Source: Myroides profundi
GTDB lineage: Bacteria > Bacteroidota > Bacteroidia > Flavobacteriales > Flavobacteriaceae
Assembly: GCF_000833025.1 (NCBI RefSeq)
Contig: NZ_CP010817.1
Span: 3,100,001-3,164,000, forward strand
Length of the DNA: 64,000 bases
Direction: 5' to 3'
The notes under the pieces were generated by a model that saw only the letters and a program-made list of their open reading frames with translations, did not search any database and was not told where the DNA came from. Positions 55,302 through 64,000 of the stretch are shown here, piece by piece. Each line of letters opens with the position of its first letter. Within the stretch, counting starts at the first letter, position 1. Position numbers and translations under genes: made by a program.

Positions 55302-57161
55302 TTATTCTTCCATTTTAGAAGAAAGTTCAAACCATTTCTCTTCTCTATCCTCTAATTCTGCTAGTACTTTCTGAAGTTCATTTGCTTTAGATTCGATCTC
55401 ATCATCTCCTACTTTTCCATCAGAAAATAATTTCTCTATTTCCACCTTCTTTTGCTCCAAATTAGCAATCTCTCTTTCTATTTTTTGAAACTCTTTTTGC
55501 TCTTGAAAAGTCAATCCTTTTTTAACTTGACTTTCCTTCCAGTTTACCTTCTCTTTTGCTGATTCTTCTTTTACTGGTTCTATACTATCTTCATACGTTC
55601 TAAAGTCAGAATAGTTACCTGGGAAATCTTCTATTTCTCCCTCTCCTCTAAATACGAATAGATGATCTACAATCTTATCCATAAAGTATCTATCGTGAGA
55701 AACTACCACTAAACAACCTGGATAGTCTAATAAGAAGCTTTCTAAGACATTTAAAGTAACGATATCCAAATCATTCGTAGGCTCATCTAGAATCAAGAAA
55801 TTAGGGTTCTGAATCAATACTGTACATAAATAAAGACGTTTTAGCTCTCCTCCACTTAATTTCTCTACGAAGTCATGTTGTTTCTTTCTATCAAACAAGA
55901 AACGCTCTAGAAGCTGTCCTGCTGATATAGATCTACCTTTCGCCAATGGAATATACTCACCGAACTCTTTAATCACATCGATTACCTTTTGTTCTGGTTT
56001 TATATTAATCCCTCCTTGTGTATAATATCCTATTTTTATAGTTTCTCCTACTACTACTTTACCAGCATCTGGTAGTATACCTTGAGTAAGGATATTTAAG
56101 AAAGTAGACTTTCCACTACCATTCTTTCCGATAATACCAATACGCTCACCTTTATTGAAATTATAACTAAAGTCATTTAAGATGACCTTATCCTTAAATT
56201 TCTTATGTAGTTTATGAAGCTCCACGATCTTACTACCGATACGCTCCATATTAATCTCTAACTCTACTTGATGTTCGCGTCTTCTACTATGTGCTTTTTC
56301 TTTAATCACATAGAAGTCATCAATACGAGACTTAGACTTAGTCGTACGTGCCTTAGGCTGTCTTCTCATCCAAGACAACTCTTTTACAAACAAGTTCTGC
56401 GCCTTGTCTATACTTGCATTCTCTATCGCTAGACGTTCCTCTTTTTTCTCTAAATAATAAGAGTAGTTTCCTTTATACTGATAGATCTTACCATTATCTA
56501 GTTCAATAATTTCATTACAAACCCTTTCTAAAAAGAAACGGTCGTGCGTCACCATAAACAACGTAATATTTTCCTTAGCGAAGTAATTCTCTAACCATTC
56601 GATCATCTCTAGATCTAAGTGGTTAGTAGGCTCATCTAGGATTAACAAATCTGGTCTATTAATTAAGATAATAGCCAATGCTAACCTTTTGCGTTGTCCT
56701 CCTGATAATGTTTTTACTTTTATCTTCAGATCTTCTAACTTCAGCTTAAACAAGATTTGTTTATACTGTGTCTCAAAATCCCAAGCATTATGAGCATCCA
56801 TCTTCTCGAATGCCTTCTGATAAGCATCTGCATCTTCTGGATTTTCTAATGCTTTTTCGTATTCTTCTATGATTTTTAAAGTATCATTGTCTGAAGCAAA
56901 AATACTTTCTTCTATTGTCAATTCATCTTGCAGTGCAGGCTCCTGAGGCAAAAAGGCCATACGGATACCTTTGCGCATGACTACTTGTCCTGCATCTGGA
57001 AAGTCTTCTCCTGTCAGGATTTTTAAAATGGTTGTTTTACCTGTTCCATTCTTTGCTACGAAAGCAATCTTCTGATCTTTATTAATCCCAAATGATACAT
57101 CCTCGAACAATGTTCTCGCACCAAAGGATTTCGCTATATTCTCAACCGATAAATAATTCAC
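55302..57161 (-). CDS. ABC-F family ATPase (Uup-like)
   Basis: 619 residues, two ABC domains without membrane segments: Walker A AKNGTGKTT (~36) and GKNGSGKST (~345), signatures LSGGQRKRLALA (~153) and LSGGELKRLYL (~430), Walker B LLILDEPTNHLD and FLILDEPTNDLD. The C-terminus (~540-619) is a coiled coil (EREIANLEQKKVEIEKL). ABC-F proteins act on the ribosome or in DNA-structure maintenance (Uup). The two domains and C-terminal coil fit Uup best. Last gene of the regulator-kinase-phosphoesterase run, 37 bases after it; a TATTTTTG (57186-57179, minus) in the gap may give it its own promoter. Confidence 0.88.
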   Translation of the reverse strand: MNYLSVENIAKSFGARTLFEDVSFGINKDQKIAFVAKNGTGKTTILKILTGEDFPDAGQVVMRKGIRMAFLPQEPALQDELTIEESIFASDNDTLKIIEEYEKALENPEDADAYQKAFEKMDAHNAWDFETQYKQILFKLKLEDLKIKVKTLSGGQRKRLALAIILINRPDLLILDEPTNHLDLEMIEWLENYFAKENITLFMVTHDRFFLERVCNEIIELDNGKIYQYKGNYSYYLEKKEERLAIENASIDKAQNLFVKELSWMRRQPKARTTKSKSRIDDFYVIKEKAHSRRREHQVELEINMERIGSKIVELHKLHKKFKDKVILNDFSYNFNKGERIGIIGKNGSGKSTFLNILTQGILPDAGKVVVGETIKIGYYTQGGINIKPEQKVIDVIKEFGEYIPLAKGRSISAGQLLERFLFDRKKQHDFVEKLSGGELKRLYLCTVLIQNPNFLILDEPTNDLDIVTLNVLESFLLDYPGCLVVVSHDRYFMDKIVDHLFVFRGEGEIEDFPGNYSDFRTYEDSIEPVKEESAKEKVNWKESQVKKGLTFQEQKEFQKIEREIANLEQKKVEIEKLFSDGKVGDDEIESKANELQKVLAELEDREEKWFELSSKMEE

Positions 57162-57198
57162 AATCTAATATTTTTTTACAAAAATAGCCTTTATTTTA

Positions 57199-58320
57199 TT
57201 ATATTCCTTGTACTCTGATTACGACGTATTCTGACACAGTACCTATTCTATATCTACCTCCCCATATTCCTACACCAGAACTGACATAGATATGTGTATC
57301 CTCTTTCTTTAGATACCCATGCGAATTCTCAAATAAGCGATCTGTTATCCACGACACAGGCCACATCTGTCCTCTATGCGTATGTCCAGAACACTGTAGA
57401 TCCACTCTATTATTCACAGCATTTTCTAAAGCATAAGGCTGATGATCTAATAAAATATTCAGTTTATCTTCCTCTATCCCCTTCATCAGTTCACCTAACT
57501 CTTTACGATGTCGATTCGTCTTATCATCTCGTCCTATCAGATTCACGTTTATATCTTCTAGTACCTTTACCTGATCGCGTAATATATTTATACCTGCTGA
57601 CTTTAAAAACGTAATACTTCCCTCTACTCCAGCTAGATATTCATGATTACCTAGACACGCATACGTACCATACTCACTCTTAAACTTCTTTAACACCTCA
57701 TCTAACTTATAATATTGTAACGGTATCAGACTTACATCTATCACATCTCCTGCTATCAGCACAGCATCAGCATGCTCAGCATTGACAGTATCTACCCATT
57801 TATTTAACTCCTTATGTTCTATAGCATATCCAAGATGCAAATCTGTCAACAAGACAAAACGTAGTTCTTTAGGCAACTTTTTATTCACCTTTATCACTAC
57901 TTCTTTTCTCTTCTTTTTAAGATAAGTAATATGTCCTATAAACGCAATTATTAGTGTCAACAGTATCAACAGAGAACCACGGGCAGAAGAGTAATGATCA
58001 TAGATAAATAAGGTAGACTGCTGTGTAAAATGATTAATCAATGCTCCTATATCAAAAAGTAAACACAGCATAAAAGCGTATATACTTAACATAAGCCACC
58101 CCGTACCTATTCTATAGAAGTATGATGCTAGGTATACAGGCATTCTCTTCCCTACACCATAGAATATAAGTATGCTTAATGACATCGTCAATGCTATAGC
58201 ACCGAACAACACCTTTATACTAAAATCACTATCTCTAACTAATGCACTATAATTAAAAAACACATATACATTAGACAGCATATACATAATGAATATGCCT
58301 AAAAAAAGAAATCTCTTCAT
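57199..58320 (-). CDS. Membrane-anchored metallophosphoesterase (YkuE-like)
   Basis: 373 residues: four membrane segments in the first ~130 (5-22, 38-57, 70-95, 112-128), then a calcineurin-like phosphoesterase domain with DLHLGYAIEH (~158), GDVID (~190), GNHEYLAG (~221), and GHTHRGQMWP (~318), which are the metal ligands. Such enzymes hydrolyse phosphoesters; YkuE-like members have been linked to the cell envelope. Only 3 bases after the sensor kinase stop, so cotranscribed with the two-component system. Confidence 0.88.
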   Translation of the reverse strand: MKRFLFLGIFIMYMLSNVYVFFNYSALVRDSDFSIKVLFGAIALTMSLSILIFYGVGKRMPVYLASYFYRIGTGWLMLSIYAFMLCLLFDIGALINHFTQQSTLFIYDHYSSARGSLLILLTLIIAFIGHITYLKKKRKEVVIKVNKKLPKELRFVLLTDLHLGYAIEHKELNKWVDTVNAEHADAVLIAGDVIDVSLIPLQYYKLDEVLKKFKSEYGTYACLGNHEYLAGVEGSITFLKSAGINILRDQVKVLEDINVNLIGRDDKTNRHRKELGELMKGIEEDKLNILLDHQPYALENAVNNRVDLQCSGHTHRGQMWPVSWITDRLFENSHGYLKKEDTHIYVSSGVGIWGGRYRIGTVSEYVVIRVQGI

Positions 58321-58323
58321 TGA

Positions 58324-61281
58324 TTACTTTAAAACATTTTTTAATACTATTCTTACTACTGTCCCCTCACTATCGTGTTTGATAATCAAATCTTCATCTA
58401 GATAAGATTGGATTAGCGAAATTCTCTCTTTCACGATTGCCATACCTTTAGATTCATGTTTCTTATTATTCACAGTAGTATCTCCTACTCCATTATCCTT
58501 TATCTCTATGACTAAATACTCTTCTTCTGTTTTATAAATACAAATCACAATACGAGGACTCTTTATATGCTGAGGAAAAGCATGTACTAAACTATTCTCT
58601 ACGAAAGGCTGTAGTAATAAAGGAGGAACTAATATACCTCTTAGATCTACTCCCTTTGCATCTATCTCGAAACTCACCCTTCCATCTAATCGCATATTTT
58701 CAATCTCGACATATGTACTCAGGTACTCACATTCTTCTTTTAAGGTAATGCGTTCTCTGGTAGACATATCTAGTGTTGTTCTTATTAATTGAGCAAAACG
58801 CTCTAAATAAAAGAGTGCGTCATCTACCTCTTCTTTTATAATATAGTACTGAATAGAACTCAATACATTAAATATAAAATGAGAATTCATTTGACTACGT
58901 ACAGACTGTAGTTTCACCTCTGCTAATCTTTTTTGATATTCTAACTTTTTGCGCTCTGCTATTTGAACTTTCCTCAACTGTTTAAATCTAAACAAATAGA
59001 ACAAAGAAGATATCGCTAATAGCAGAAATGCACATAAGATAATAAACCAAGCCTTTGCATAAAACGGTTTATCTACCTCTACGAATAAGAGAGGATATAT
59101 TAACTCATTTCCGCTATCATAGTCATATACCTTAATATCTATAGGATAAGAACCCGACTCTAGATAGTGTAGGTCTAATCTATTCTCTTTTACACTGATC
59201 CAATTCTCTCCTAACTTTAAACGGTACTGAAACTCTAACTTACCCGGAAACTTTGTTCCTAGTACCTCAAAGCCTATCTGAATATTGTTTTCTCTACTAT
59301 CTAGTTCTAGTTTTCGTATATGATGATACACCTCACCATTTCTTTCTAATTCATGTCCATTGATCGTAATATCTGAAATATTGACTTCGTATTGAACATG
59401 TCTTCTTTTAAAATAGGTAATATCCAGAGTATACACTCCATCTACTGTTCCTATAAATAGTAAGTTATCCTTAAGCTCATAAGATAGGATCTCATCATTG
59501 CCAAAACCTTGTTCTTTATCAAAATGAAACTTATCCTTACCATCTATAACGGTTAGTCCTTTACTAGTCCCTATTAATATTCTTTGTCCTATACATTTTA
59601 ATAAGGTTATATTAGCCCCTGTGATATCTTTATTAGAAATAAAGTCTTTCACCATATACTTCCCACTCTGCGTCTCTAGTATATAAATATCATTAAAGTC
59701 CGTAGCTACATAAAGTGTATTATTAGCTCCTCTCTCTATCTTCTTTAATCTATTCTCAGGAAACAAATTTCGCTTAGACAAGGACATAAAGTTCTTTCCA
59801 TCGAAAGTATACAATCCATCTAGAGCTCCTGCCAAAAACATCTTGTCCCCTACATATTCTATATCTACAATATCTCTCGGTATATCATCACTATCTACCC
59901 TAAAGTGGTACTGATAGTCCATCTTATTCAAGTCCTGATATACCCTTATTCCTCCAAAAGGATTAGTCTCAATAAATCGGTTTTGATAATAACCAAACTG
60001 GTAGGTATGAATAGAATGATAGGATAAAATATACCCGTTATACCCGATCTGAAATACTCCTATATTACTACTAACCCAAATCGCACCATTATACTCTACT
60101 GCGGAGTAGAATATAATCTTATCCGCAGGCACCGTATAATCAATCTCAAAAAAGTGATTGGTTTTCGTGGTTATAGCTAAATGTTTGCGATAATGCTGTT
60201 CTTGATAATGCTTAAATGCTGATAGAGGTATAGTTCCTACTTCCTCATCTTTATTCTGTATCAGCACTCCTTTTTGAGTAAAGAAGAACACTCTGTCTTT
60301 CAACTTTTTTATAACAGACACTCCCCCGTGTGAGCTATCATAACTCAGAGGAGAGAATAAATCAATCTGAAACACTCCCTGAGATTTAGTCCCTATATAT
60401 AAGAAGTCATTCTTTTCATCATATCCCACAGAATAGAAGTCCGTAGAAGATACTCCTAAGTACTCTGTGATATTATCTAATGAGACTCCATCCCATCTAT
60501 ACAGTCTTCCATTATTATCATCTACTCCACCGCTGACGATATACAACTGATTATTGGCTTTCTTTATATCCTTGACTGGTGGAATATCATACTTGGCTAT
60601 CACTTTTTTAGTAGACAAGTCTTTGACTACTAAACCATCCTCACCTCCGATAAATACTTTATCATCAAAACCTATAGCAGCAAATATTCTTCCCTCTTTT
60701 TCTACTAGAACTAACTCATTATTTACTAGCTTAAATATTCCATCATTAATCGTAGCTACATACACCTCTCCTCGATATTCAAAGAAATCACTCACCTCAA
60801 ATGGGTGATGCTTATTCGTAACAAAACTAGGAGTAATAACCGTAAAATCTTTCTTTGAGATCAGAGATACCCCATCAGAGGTAGCTACATAGATATAGTC
60901 ACCATTGTGATATAATCGTCTTATTCTATTAGAAATAAGCCCTTGCTGTACACTGATGATGCGTACCTCACCTTTACCTCTATATAAGACACCTTGCCCA
61001 TAACTCCCTACCCAGATACCTTGCTTATCATCCTCTATGATATCTGTTATATTAGTATATCGATATCGAGCAGCGTCCTCATTGGCTTTTACTAATCCTT
61101 GTATTTTTTGTGCTAGACCAGATCGAGATCCTATCCATACTATTCCCTTAGAATCCACACAGAGCGCACGTACATCATTAGCCATCAGACCATTCTCTAT
61201 GGTATACTGCTTCGTGATAATCCCCTGTCCGAATCCTATAAAATAAAAGAATACAAAAAATACAGTTAGTAAATATCTCAT
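58324..61281 (-). CDS. Sensor histidine kinase with periplasmic propeller
   Basis: 985 residues: signal or first membrane segment (1-18), two-component-regulator propeller repeats (~25-620; TIENGLMANDVRALCVDSKG, DDKQGIWVGSYGQGV as short hallmarks), a Y_Y_Y domain (~640-730), one membrane helix (~745-765), a coiled coil and a His_kinase domain of LytS/YehU type with MNSHFIFNVLSSI (His near 800) and an HATPase_c region (VENSLVHA, IKDNGVG). Phosphorelay kinase; the propeller senses an unknown periplasmic ligand. Overlaps its LytTR regulator gene by 4 bases (61278-61281), typical of a coupled pair. Confidence 0.93.
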   Translation of the reverse strand: MRYLLTVFFVFFYFIGFGQGIITKQYTIENGLMANDVRALCVDSKGIVWIGSRSGLAQKIQGLVKANEDAARYRYTNITDIIEDDKQGIWVGSYGQGVLYRGKGEVRIISVQQGLISNRIRRLYHNGDYIYVATSDGVSLISKKDFTVITPSFVTNKHHPFEVSDFFEYRGEVYVATINDGIFKLVNNELVLVEKEGRIFAAIGFDDKVFIGGEDGLVVKDLSTKKVIAKYDIPPVKDIKKANNQLYIVSGGVDDNNGRLYRWDGVSLDNITEYLGVSSTDFYSVGYDEKNDFLYIGTKSQGVFQIDLFSPLSYDSSHGGVSVIKKLKDRVFFFTQKGVLIQNKDEEVGTIPLSAFKHYQEQHYRKHLAITTKTNHFFEIDYTVPADKIIFYSAVEYNGAIWVSSNIGVFQIGYNGYILSYHSIHTYQFGYYQNRFIETNPFGGIRVYQDLNKMDYQYHFRVDSDDIPRDIVDIEYVGDKMFLAGALDGLYTFDGKNFMSLSKRNLFPENRLKKIERGANNTLYVATDFNDIYILETQSGKYMVKDFISNKDITGANITLLKCIGQRILIGTSKGLTVIDGKDKFHFDKEQGFGNDEILSYELKDNLLFIGTVDGVYTLDITYFKRRHVQYEVNISDITINGHELERNGEVYHHIRKLELDSRENNIQIGFEVLGTKFPGKLEFQYRLKLGENWISVKENRLDLHYLESGSYPIDIKVYDYDSGNELIYPLLFVEVDKPFYAKAWFIILCAFLLLAISSLFYLFRFKQLRKVQIAERKKLEYQKRLAEVKLQSVRSQMNSHFIFNVLSSIQYYIIKEEVDDALFYLERFAQLIRTTLDMSTRERITLKEECEYLSTYVEIENMRLDGRVSFEIDAKGVDLRGILVPPLLLQPFVENSLVHAFPQHIKSPRIVICIYKTEEEYLVIEIKDNGVGDTTVNNKKHESKGMAIVKERISLIQSYLDEDLIIKHDSEGTVVRIVLKNVLK

Positions 61282-62003
61282 ATATTAAGGCTATTAAGCT
61301 CCTTCATCATAGCAGAAGCCACCGTAATCACATTATCTACCTCTTCATGATTCACTACCATTTGTTCTTTAAAACAAATTACATTCGTATCCTTATCGAT
61401 ATAATCGATATGATCTACATTCACTAAATAGGAACGGTTTACCCGCTTAAAATTTTTGTGTTTTATTTTATCTTCTACGTTCTTTAATGTCTTAGACACT
61501 AAATATTTCTGATCTTTTAAATAAATCTCACAGTAGTTATCCGCAGCTTTACAGTACACGATATCCTCTACTCGTACGATATAGCGCTTCTGATTATTCT
61601 TTATTATTTTATAGAAATAATGATATCCCTCTAGCTCTTTATACTTATCGAATACGTTCTGTACATCCTGTATCCCTATCGGCTTCAGTATATACTTCAG
61701 ACAGTCATATTTATTAATAGCCTCTATAGCATACTGGTCATACGCTGTAGTAAACACCACCTCAAAAGTACTTTGATCAACATAATTAAATAGTTCAAAC
61801 CCATCCTCTTCAGGCATATGAATATCTAAGAATACAATATCAGGCAAAATAGCATTAACTTCTTTTACTGCTTCTTGTACAGAATGGGCAGTATGTACGA
61901 CTATTCGTTCGTGGTATACTACTTTTTTCTCTATAATCGTTTTAAGTACTTCAGCTACTTTAGGTTCATCATCTACAACTAAAACAACTAGTTCATTCAT
62001 CAT
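61278..62003 (-). CDS. LytTR-family response regulator
   Basis: 241 residues. Receiver domain (1-120) with acidic pocket DDEP (Asp11-12), phosphoacceptor Asp60 in DIVFLDIHMPEEDG and Lys of KPIG; LytTR DNA-binding domain (~140-238) with VYCKAADNYCEIYLKD and KRVNRSYLVNVDHID. Response regulator of the adjacent kinase. First gene of the run to ABC-F. An inverted repeat GGTATACG/CGTATACC flanks a candidate -7 element 40-67 bases upstream, suggesting autoregulation. Confidence 0.94.
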   Translation of the reverse strand: MMNELVVLVVDDEPKVAEVLKTIIEKKVVYHERIVVHTAHSVQEAVKEVNAILPDIVFLDIHMPEEDGFELFNYVDQSTFEVVFTTAYDQYAIEAINKYDCLKYILKPIGIQDVQNVFDKYKELEGYHYFYKIIKNNQKRYIVRVEDIVYCKAADNYCEIYLKDQKYLVSKTLKNVEDKIKHKNFKRVNRSYLVNVDHIDYIDKDTNVICFKEQMVVNHEEVDNVITVASAMMKELNSLNI

Positions 62004-62035
62004 GTTAATAAGGTATTTATTTTTATAATAATGGT

Positions 62036-62070
62036 GGTATACGCAAAAATAAACAATACATCCGTATACC
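62036..62070 (-). promoter_or_regulatory. Inverted repeat around a -7 element upstream of the LytTR gene
   Basis: GGTATACG (62036-62043) and CGTATACC (62063-62070) are exact complements 19 bases apart. Between them 62044-62051 reads TATTTTTG on the minus strand (TAnnTTTG). Possible operator for the regulator itself. Confidence 0.5.
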
Positions 62071-62614
62071 CACTACATCTACTGATATAAATAGACAATA
62101 ATATTCATCCTACTTATCACAGTTCTCTTAGCTTCTAACCCGTAAGATATATTCAAAATAACTAGCTTACTTTTTTCTTTTTTAGCTAATATATAGACTT
62201 ATAAATACTAAAAAAGTCACTTCTATATCTCTTTTTTCCTCCTTCTCCCCCAAAAAACCTCCTAAACAGAACAATTAATAAAAAAACTAACTCATTTTTT
62301 TTATAACCCAAAAACAATCAAAACACTAAATATCAACACATTAAATACAAAACACCTAATTATACACTTACTCTTAAAATGCCTACAACCCCTATAAACA
62401 CTAGTGTTATTTGCAGATTCCTCGACAATACATGGACAATACCTCGAGAATGGTGGAGCTAGAGCCTTGTTTGTTGAACAATGCTTCTTTTATATTCCAC
62501 CTATTCTCCTCTAATGAGCTTATCTGGATAATGGTAAACAACTTCGAAACTTCTCTAAACAGTCTCCTACTACCTATTCATAAATAAATACAAGACTTAT
62601 ACACTCCTAAAAAC
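62071..62614. other. AT-rich intergenic region holding repeat copy B
   Basis: No gene seen. The dispersed repeat (62395-62487) is the only structured part. Confidence 0.6.
62395..62487 (-). repeat. Dispersed intergenic repeat, copy B
   Basis: Reverse complement of this stretch aligns with 36620-36712, sharing CTCCACCATTCTCG, TCCATG, ATTGTCGAG and AACACTAGTGTTT in the same order. It carries the same 12-bp palindrome (62397-62408) and internal imperfect inverted repeats (ATTCTCGAG ... TCGAGGAAT). Confidence 0.8.
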
Positions 62615-62655
62615 AAAAAAGTCAGTCCACACAAGATTGTGTGAACTGACTTTTT
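62612..62655 (-). terminator. Intrinsic terminator of the solute-binding protein gene
   Basis: 18-bp stem with one wobble on the minus strand (62616-62633, 62638-62655), loop of 4, then T's. It is 40 bases after the stop. Confidence 0.9.
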
Positions 62656-62663
62656 ATACTCTC

Positions 62664-62690
62664 ATCCCACAGTAGGTACTGCGGCGGGAC
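62664..62690 (-). other. GC-rich hairpin just after the last stop
   Basis: GTCCC...GGGAT outer and CAGT/ACTG inner pairs with a small asymmetric bulge, 4 bases after the stop and before the terminator. Unusually GC-rich for this region; perhaps an mRNA 3'-end stabiliser. Confidence 0.5.
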
Positions 62691-62694
62691 TATA

Positions 62695-64000
62695 TTATTC
62701 TTTGTAAACTCTCTTTAAAAATAAATTGTTCATAGGGTTAATCCCTAGTCCTTTTACATTCTGATGAGAGAACCTCGCTGCTCTGTCGTAAAACAAGATG
62801 ATCGCGGGTACCTCATCTGCTATAATCTGATCCATCTGCTGATAGATGTTATTTCGCTTCTCTTCTGACACTTCTTTAAAAGCTTGTTCATAGAGCTGAT
62901 CAAACTTTTGATTAGTGAAGCGAGTATAGTTAGGCCCATTAGGAGCTTTGTTCTTTGAATAAAATAACGAAAGGTAATTCTCTGCATCAGGATAGTCTGC
63001 TATCCAACTTCCTCTGAAGAATGACACCTTACCTGATGCCATACCCTGACGTAGAGAAGCAGGCGGTGTCACATCTACTATTACTTCTATCCCTAGTTTT
63101 TTCCACTCGCGTTGTAGGTATTCTGCGATATCGAGATAATTAGCATTCGTAGACAAGGTGATCTCTACTTTGCCTTCTTTACTTGTCTTCTTATAATCAT
63201 CCACTAGTGCTTTAGCTTCTTCTGGATTATAAAGCTTATCTGTACTAAAATGCCCTCCTAGACCTTGTGGTATAATTCCTCCTACTGCTCCATCTCCCAT
63301 ACCGCTACGCAGATACAATAACATCTTGTTTCGGTCAAACCCCATATTTAGGGCTTTGCGTATTCTTACATCTTGTATAGCACCAGGCGCTTCTAGGTTA
63401 AAGCCTAGGTACTCCGTATTTAGGTAAGGGCCTGTCACCATCTGCACCTTCTCCTTATACTTCGGGTTCAGCTCGCCATTCTCTGTGATAATATCATCCT
63501 TATAAGATGGGTCTAAGCCTGATATAAAGTCTAGATTACCTTGCAAAAACTGTAAAAAACCACTCTGCTTATCTGGCAAGAATGTTATGGCTACAGCCTC
63601 TAGATAAGGTAATGCATTGCCTTGTTCATCTTTCTCAAAGTAGTTTGGATTTTTGCGAAGGACTAGCTTAATGTTCTCTTCCCAAAATTTAAAATAGAAA
63701 GGCCCTGTACCGATAGGATGAGAACGAAAGTCTATCGTCTTATCCTCTACTATTTCTCTCGGCACTACAGAAGCATACCTCATCGACAGCAATCCTAAAA
63801 AGGCTGGAAAAGCTTCTTTTAATTCGATGCGAAAGACGGTATCATTAATTGCCTTAAAATTCTTTACCTTCTGGAATATCCACGCCCCTGGCGAAACCAC
63901 ATCTGCGTCTAATACCCTGTTAAAGCTGTATTCGAAATCACTAGCTACTACTATACGAGTACTATCTGCCCCAAAGTGGCTATGCTTGTGAAAATAGACA
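62695..64000 (-). CDS. ABC-transporter peptide-binding protein (SBP_bac_5), 5' end missing
   Basis: The ORF is open to the right edge: the last 100 bases read on in frame (VVASDFEYSFNRVLDAD, then VVSPGAWIF), so the apparent GTG start at 63900 is not real and the N-terminus with signal or lipobox lies outside. Family 5 solute-binding traits: DFEYSFNRVLD, HPIGTGPFYFKFW, YLGFNLEAPGAIQDVRIRKALNMGFDR in short blocks, and WIADYPDAENYLSLFYS near the end. DppA/OppA-like proteins bind di- or oligopeptides for import. No permease gene lies downstream; a terminator follows directly, so the transporter genes must be upstream or elsewhere. Confidence 0.92.
   Translation of the reverse strand, partial: VYFHKHSHFGADSTRIVVASDFEYSFNRVLDADVVSPGAWIFQKVKNFKAINDTVFRIELKEAFPAFLGLLSMRYASVVPREIVEDKTIDFRSHPIGTGPFYFKFWEENIKLVLRKNPNYFEKDEQGNALPYLEAVAITFLPDKQSGFLQFLQGNLDFISGLDPSYKDDIITENGELNPKYKEKVQMVTGPYLNTEYLGFNLEAPGAIQDVRIRKALNMGFDRNKMLLYLRSGMGDGAVGGIIPQGLGGHFSTDKLYNPEEAKALVDDYKKTSKEGKVEITLSTNANYLDIAEYLQREWKKLGIEVIVDVTPPASLRQGMASGKVSFFRGSWIADYPDAENYLSLFYSKNKAPNGPNYTRFTNQKFDQLYEQAFKEVSEEKRNNIYQQMDQIIADEVPAIILFYDRAARFSHQNVKGLGINPMNNLFLKRVYKE

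Noticed and set aside
57294..57614. Plus-strand 106-codon ORF.
   Set aside because: It is antisense to the metallophosphoesterase catalytic region, whose motifs are clear.
62695..63900. Complete gene starting with GTG at 63900.
   Set aside because: The frame stays open to the window edge and the upstream residues match the solute-binding family, so the gene is truncated.

Overview
The window is a chromosomal segment of an AT-rich member of the Bacteroidota, almost certainly Flavobacteriaceae; the gene set would fit Myroides or Flavobacterium, but the genus is a guess. The evidence is the type IX secretion (T9SS) type B sorting domains, PorP/SprF and PorE-like proteins, DUF4199, the S37-type peptidase, the GlmU-like protein, the lack of Shine-Dalgarno sites and promoters of the TTG-N18/19-TAnnTTTG kind. 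I found no rRNA, tRNA, CRISPR array, prophage or insertion sequence.

Bases 1-21375 form a surface-protein locus read leftward. It starts with a 1385-residue lectin/RCC1/DUF11 adhesin and a 2297-residue repeat protein. These are followed by a cassette of three genes: a secreted protein with a type B sorting domain, a PorP/SprF-like outer-membrane protein and a PorE-like TPR/propeller/OmpA protein. The cassette occurs again at 743-4987 in the same order and with nearly the same lengths. The first gene of a third copy runs off the left edge. Upstream of the adhesins is a tandem pair of membrane-anchored AraC-type regulators (21921-24035).

Bases 24896-52766 are mostly housekeeping genes separated by clear hairpin terminators. 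They include a TPR protein, an acyltransferase-like protein, a CoA-type Nudix hydrolase, a POTRA/barrel protein, a GlmU-like protein, L31 type B, an S37-like peptidase, a DUF4199-glycosyltransferase-phosphosugar mutase-ABC exporter-DUF2971-pncB run, ndk, a CPBP-menE-glutaminase operon, arsC, a TonB-type barrel and fumC. A 58-codon membrane-protein gene lies at 51038-51214.

Bases 52879-64000 carry a single-gene trpB unit with a full attenuation leader: a consensus promoter, a 28-codon leader ORF with three consecutive Trp codons, then an intrinsic terminator before trpB. Next come a lysozyme-like exoenzyme and an operon of LytTR regulator, propeller sensor kinase, metallophosphoesterase and ABC-F protein. 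The right edge holds a truncated peptide-binding lipoprotein-type gene.

The best candidates for new biology are the tandem T9SS cassettes with their adhesins, the trpB leader, a dispersed ~93-base intergenic repeat (36620-36712 and 62395-62487, opposite orientations), and a structured intergenic region at 5521-5662 that may encode a small RNA.
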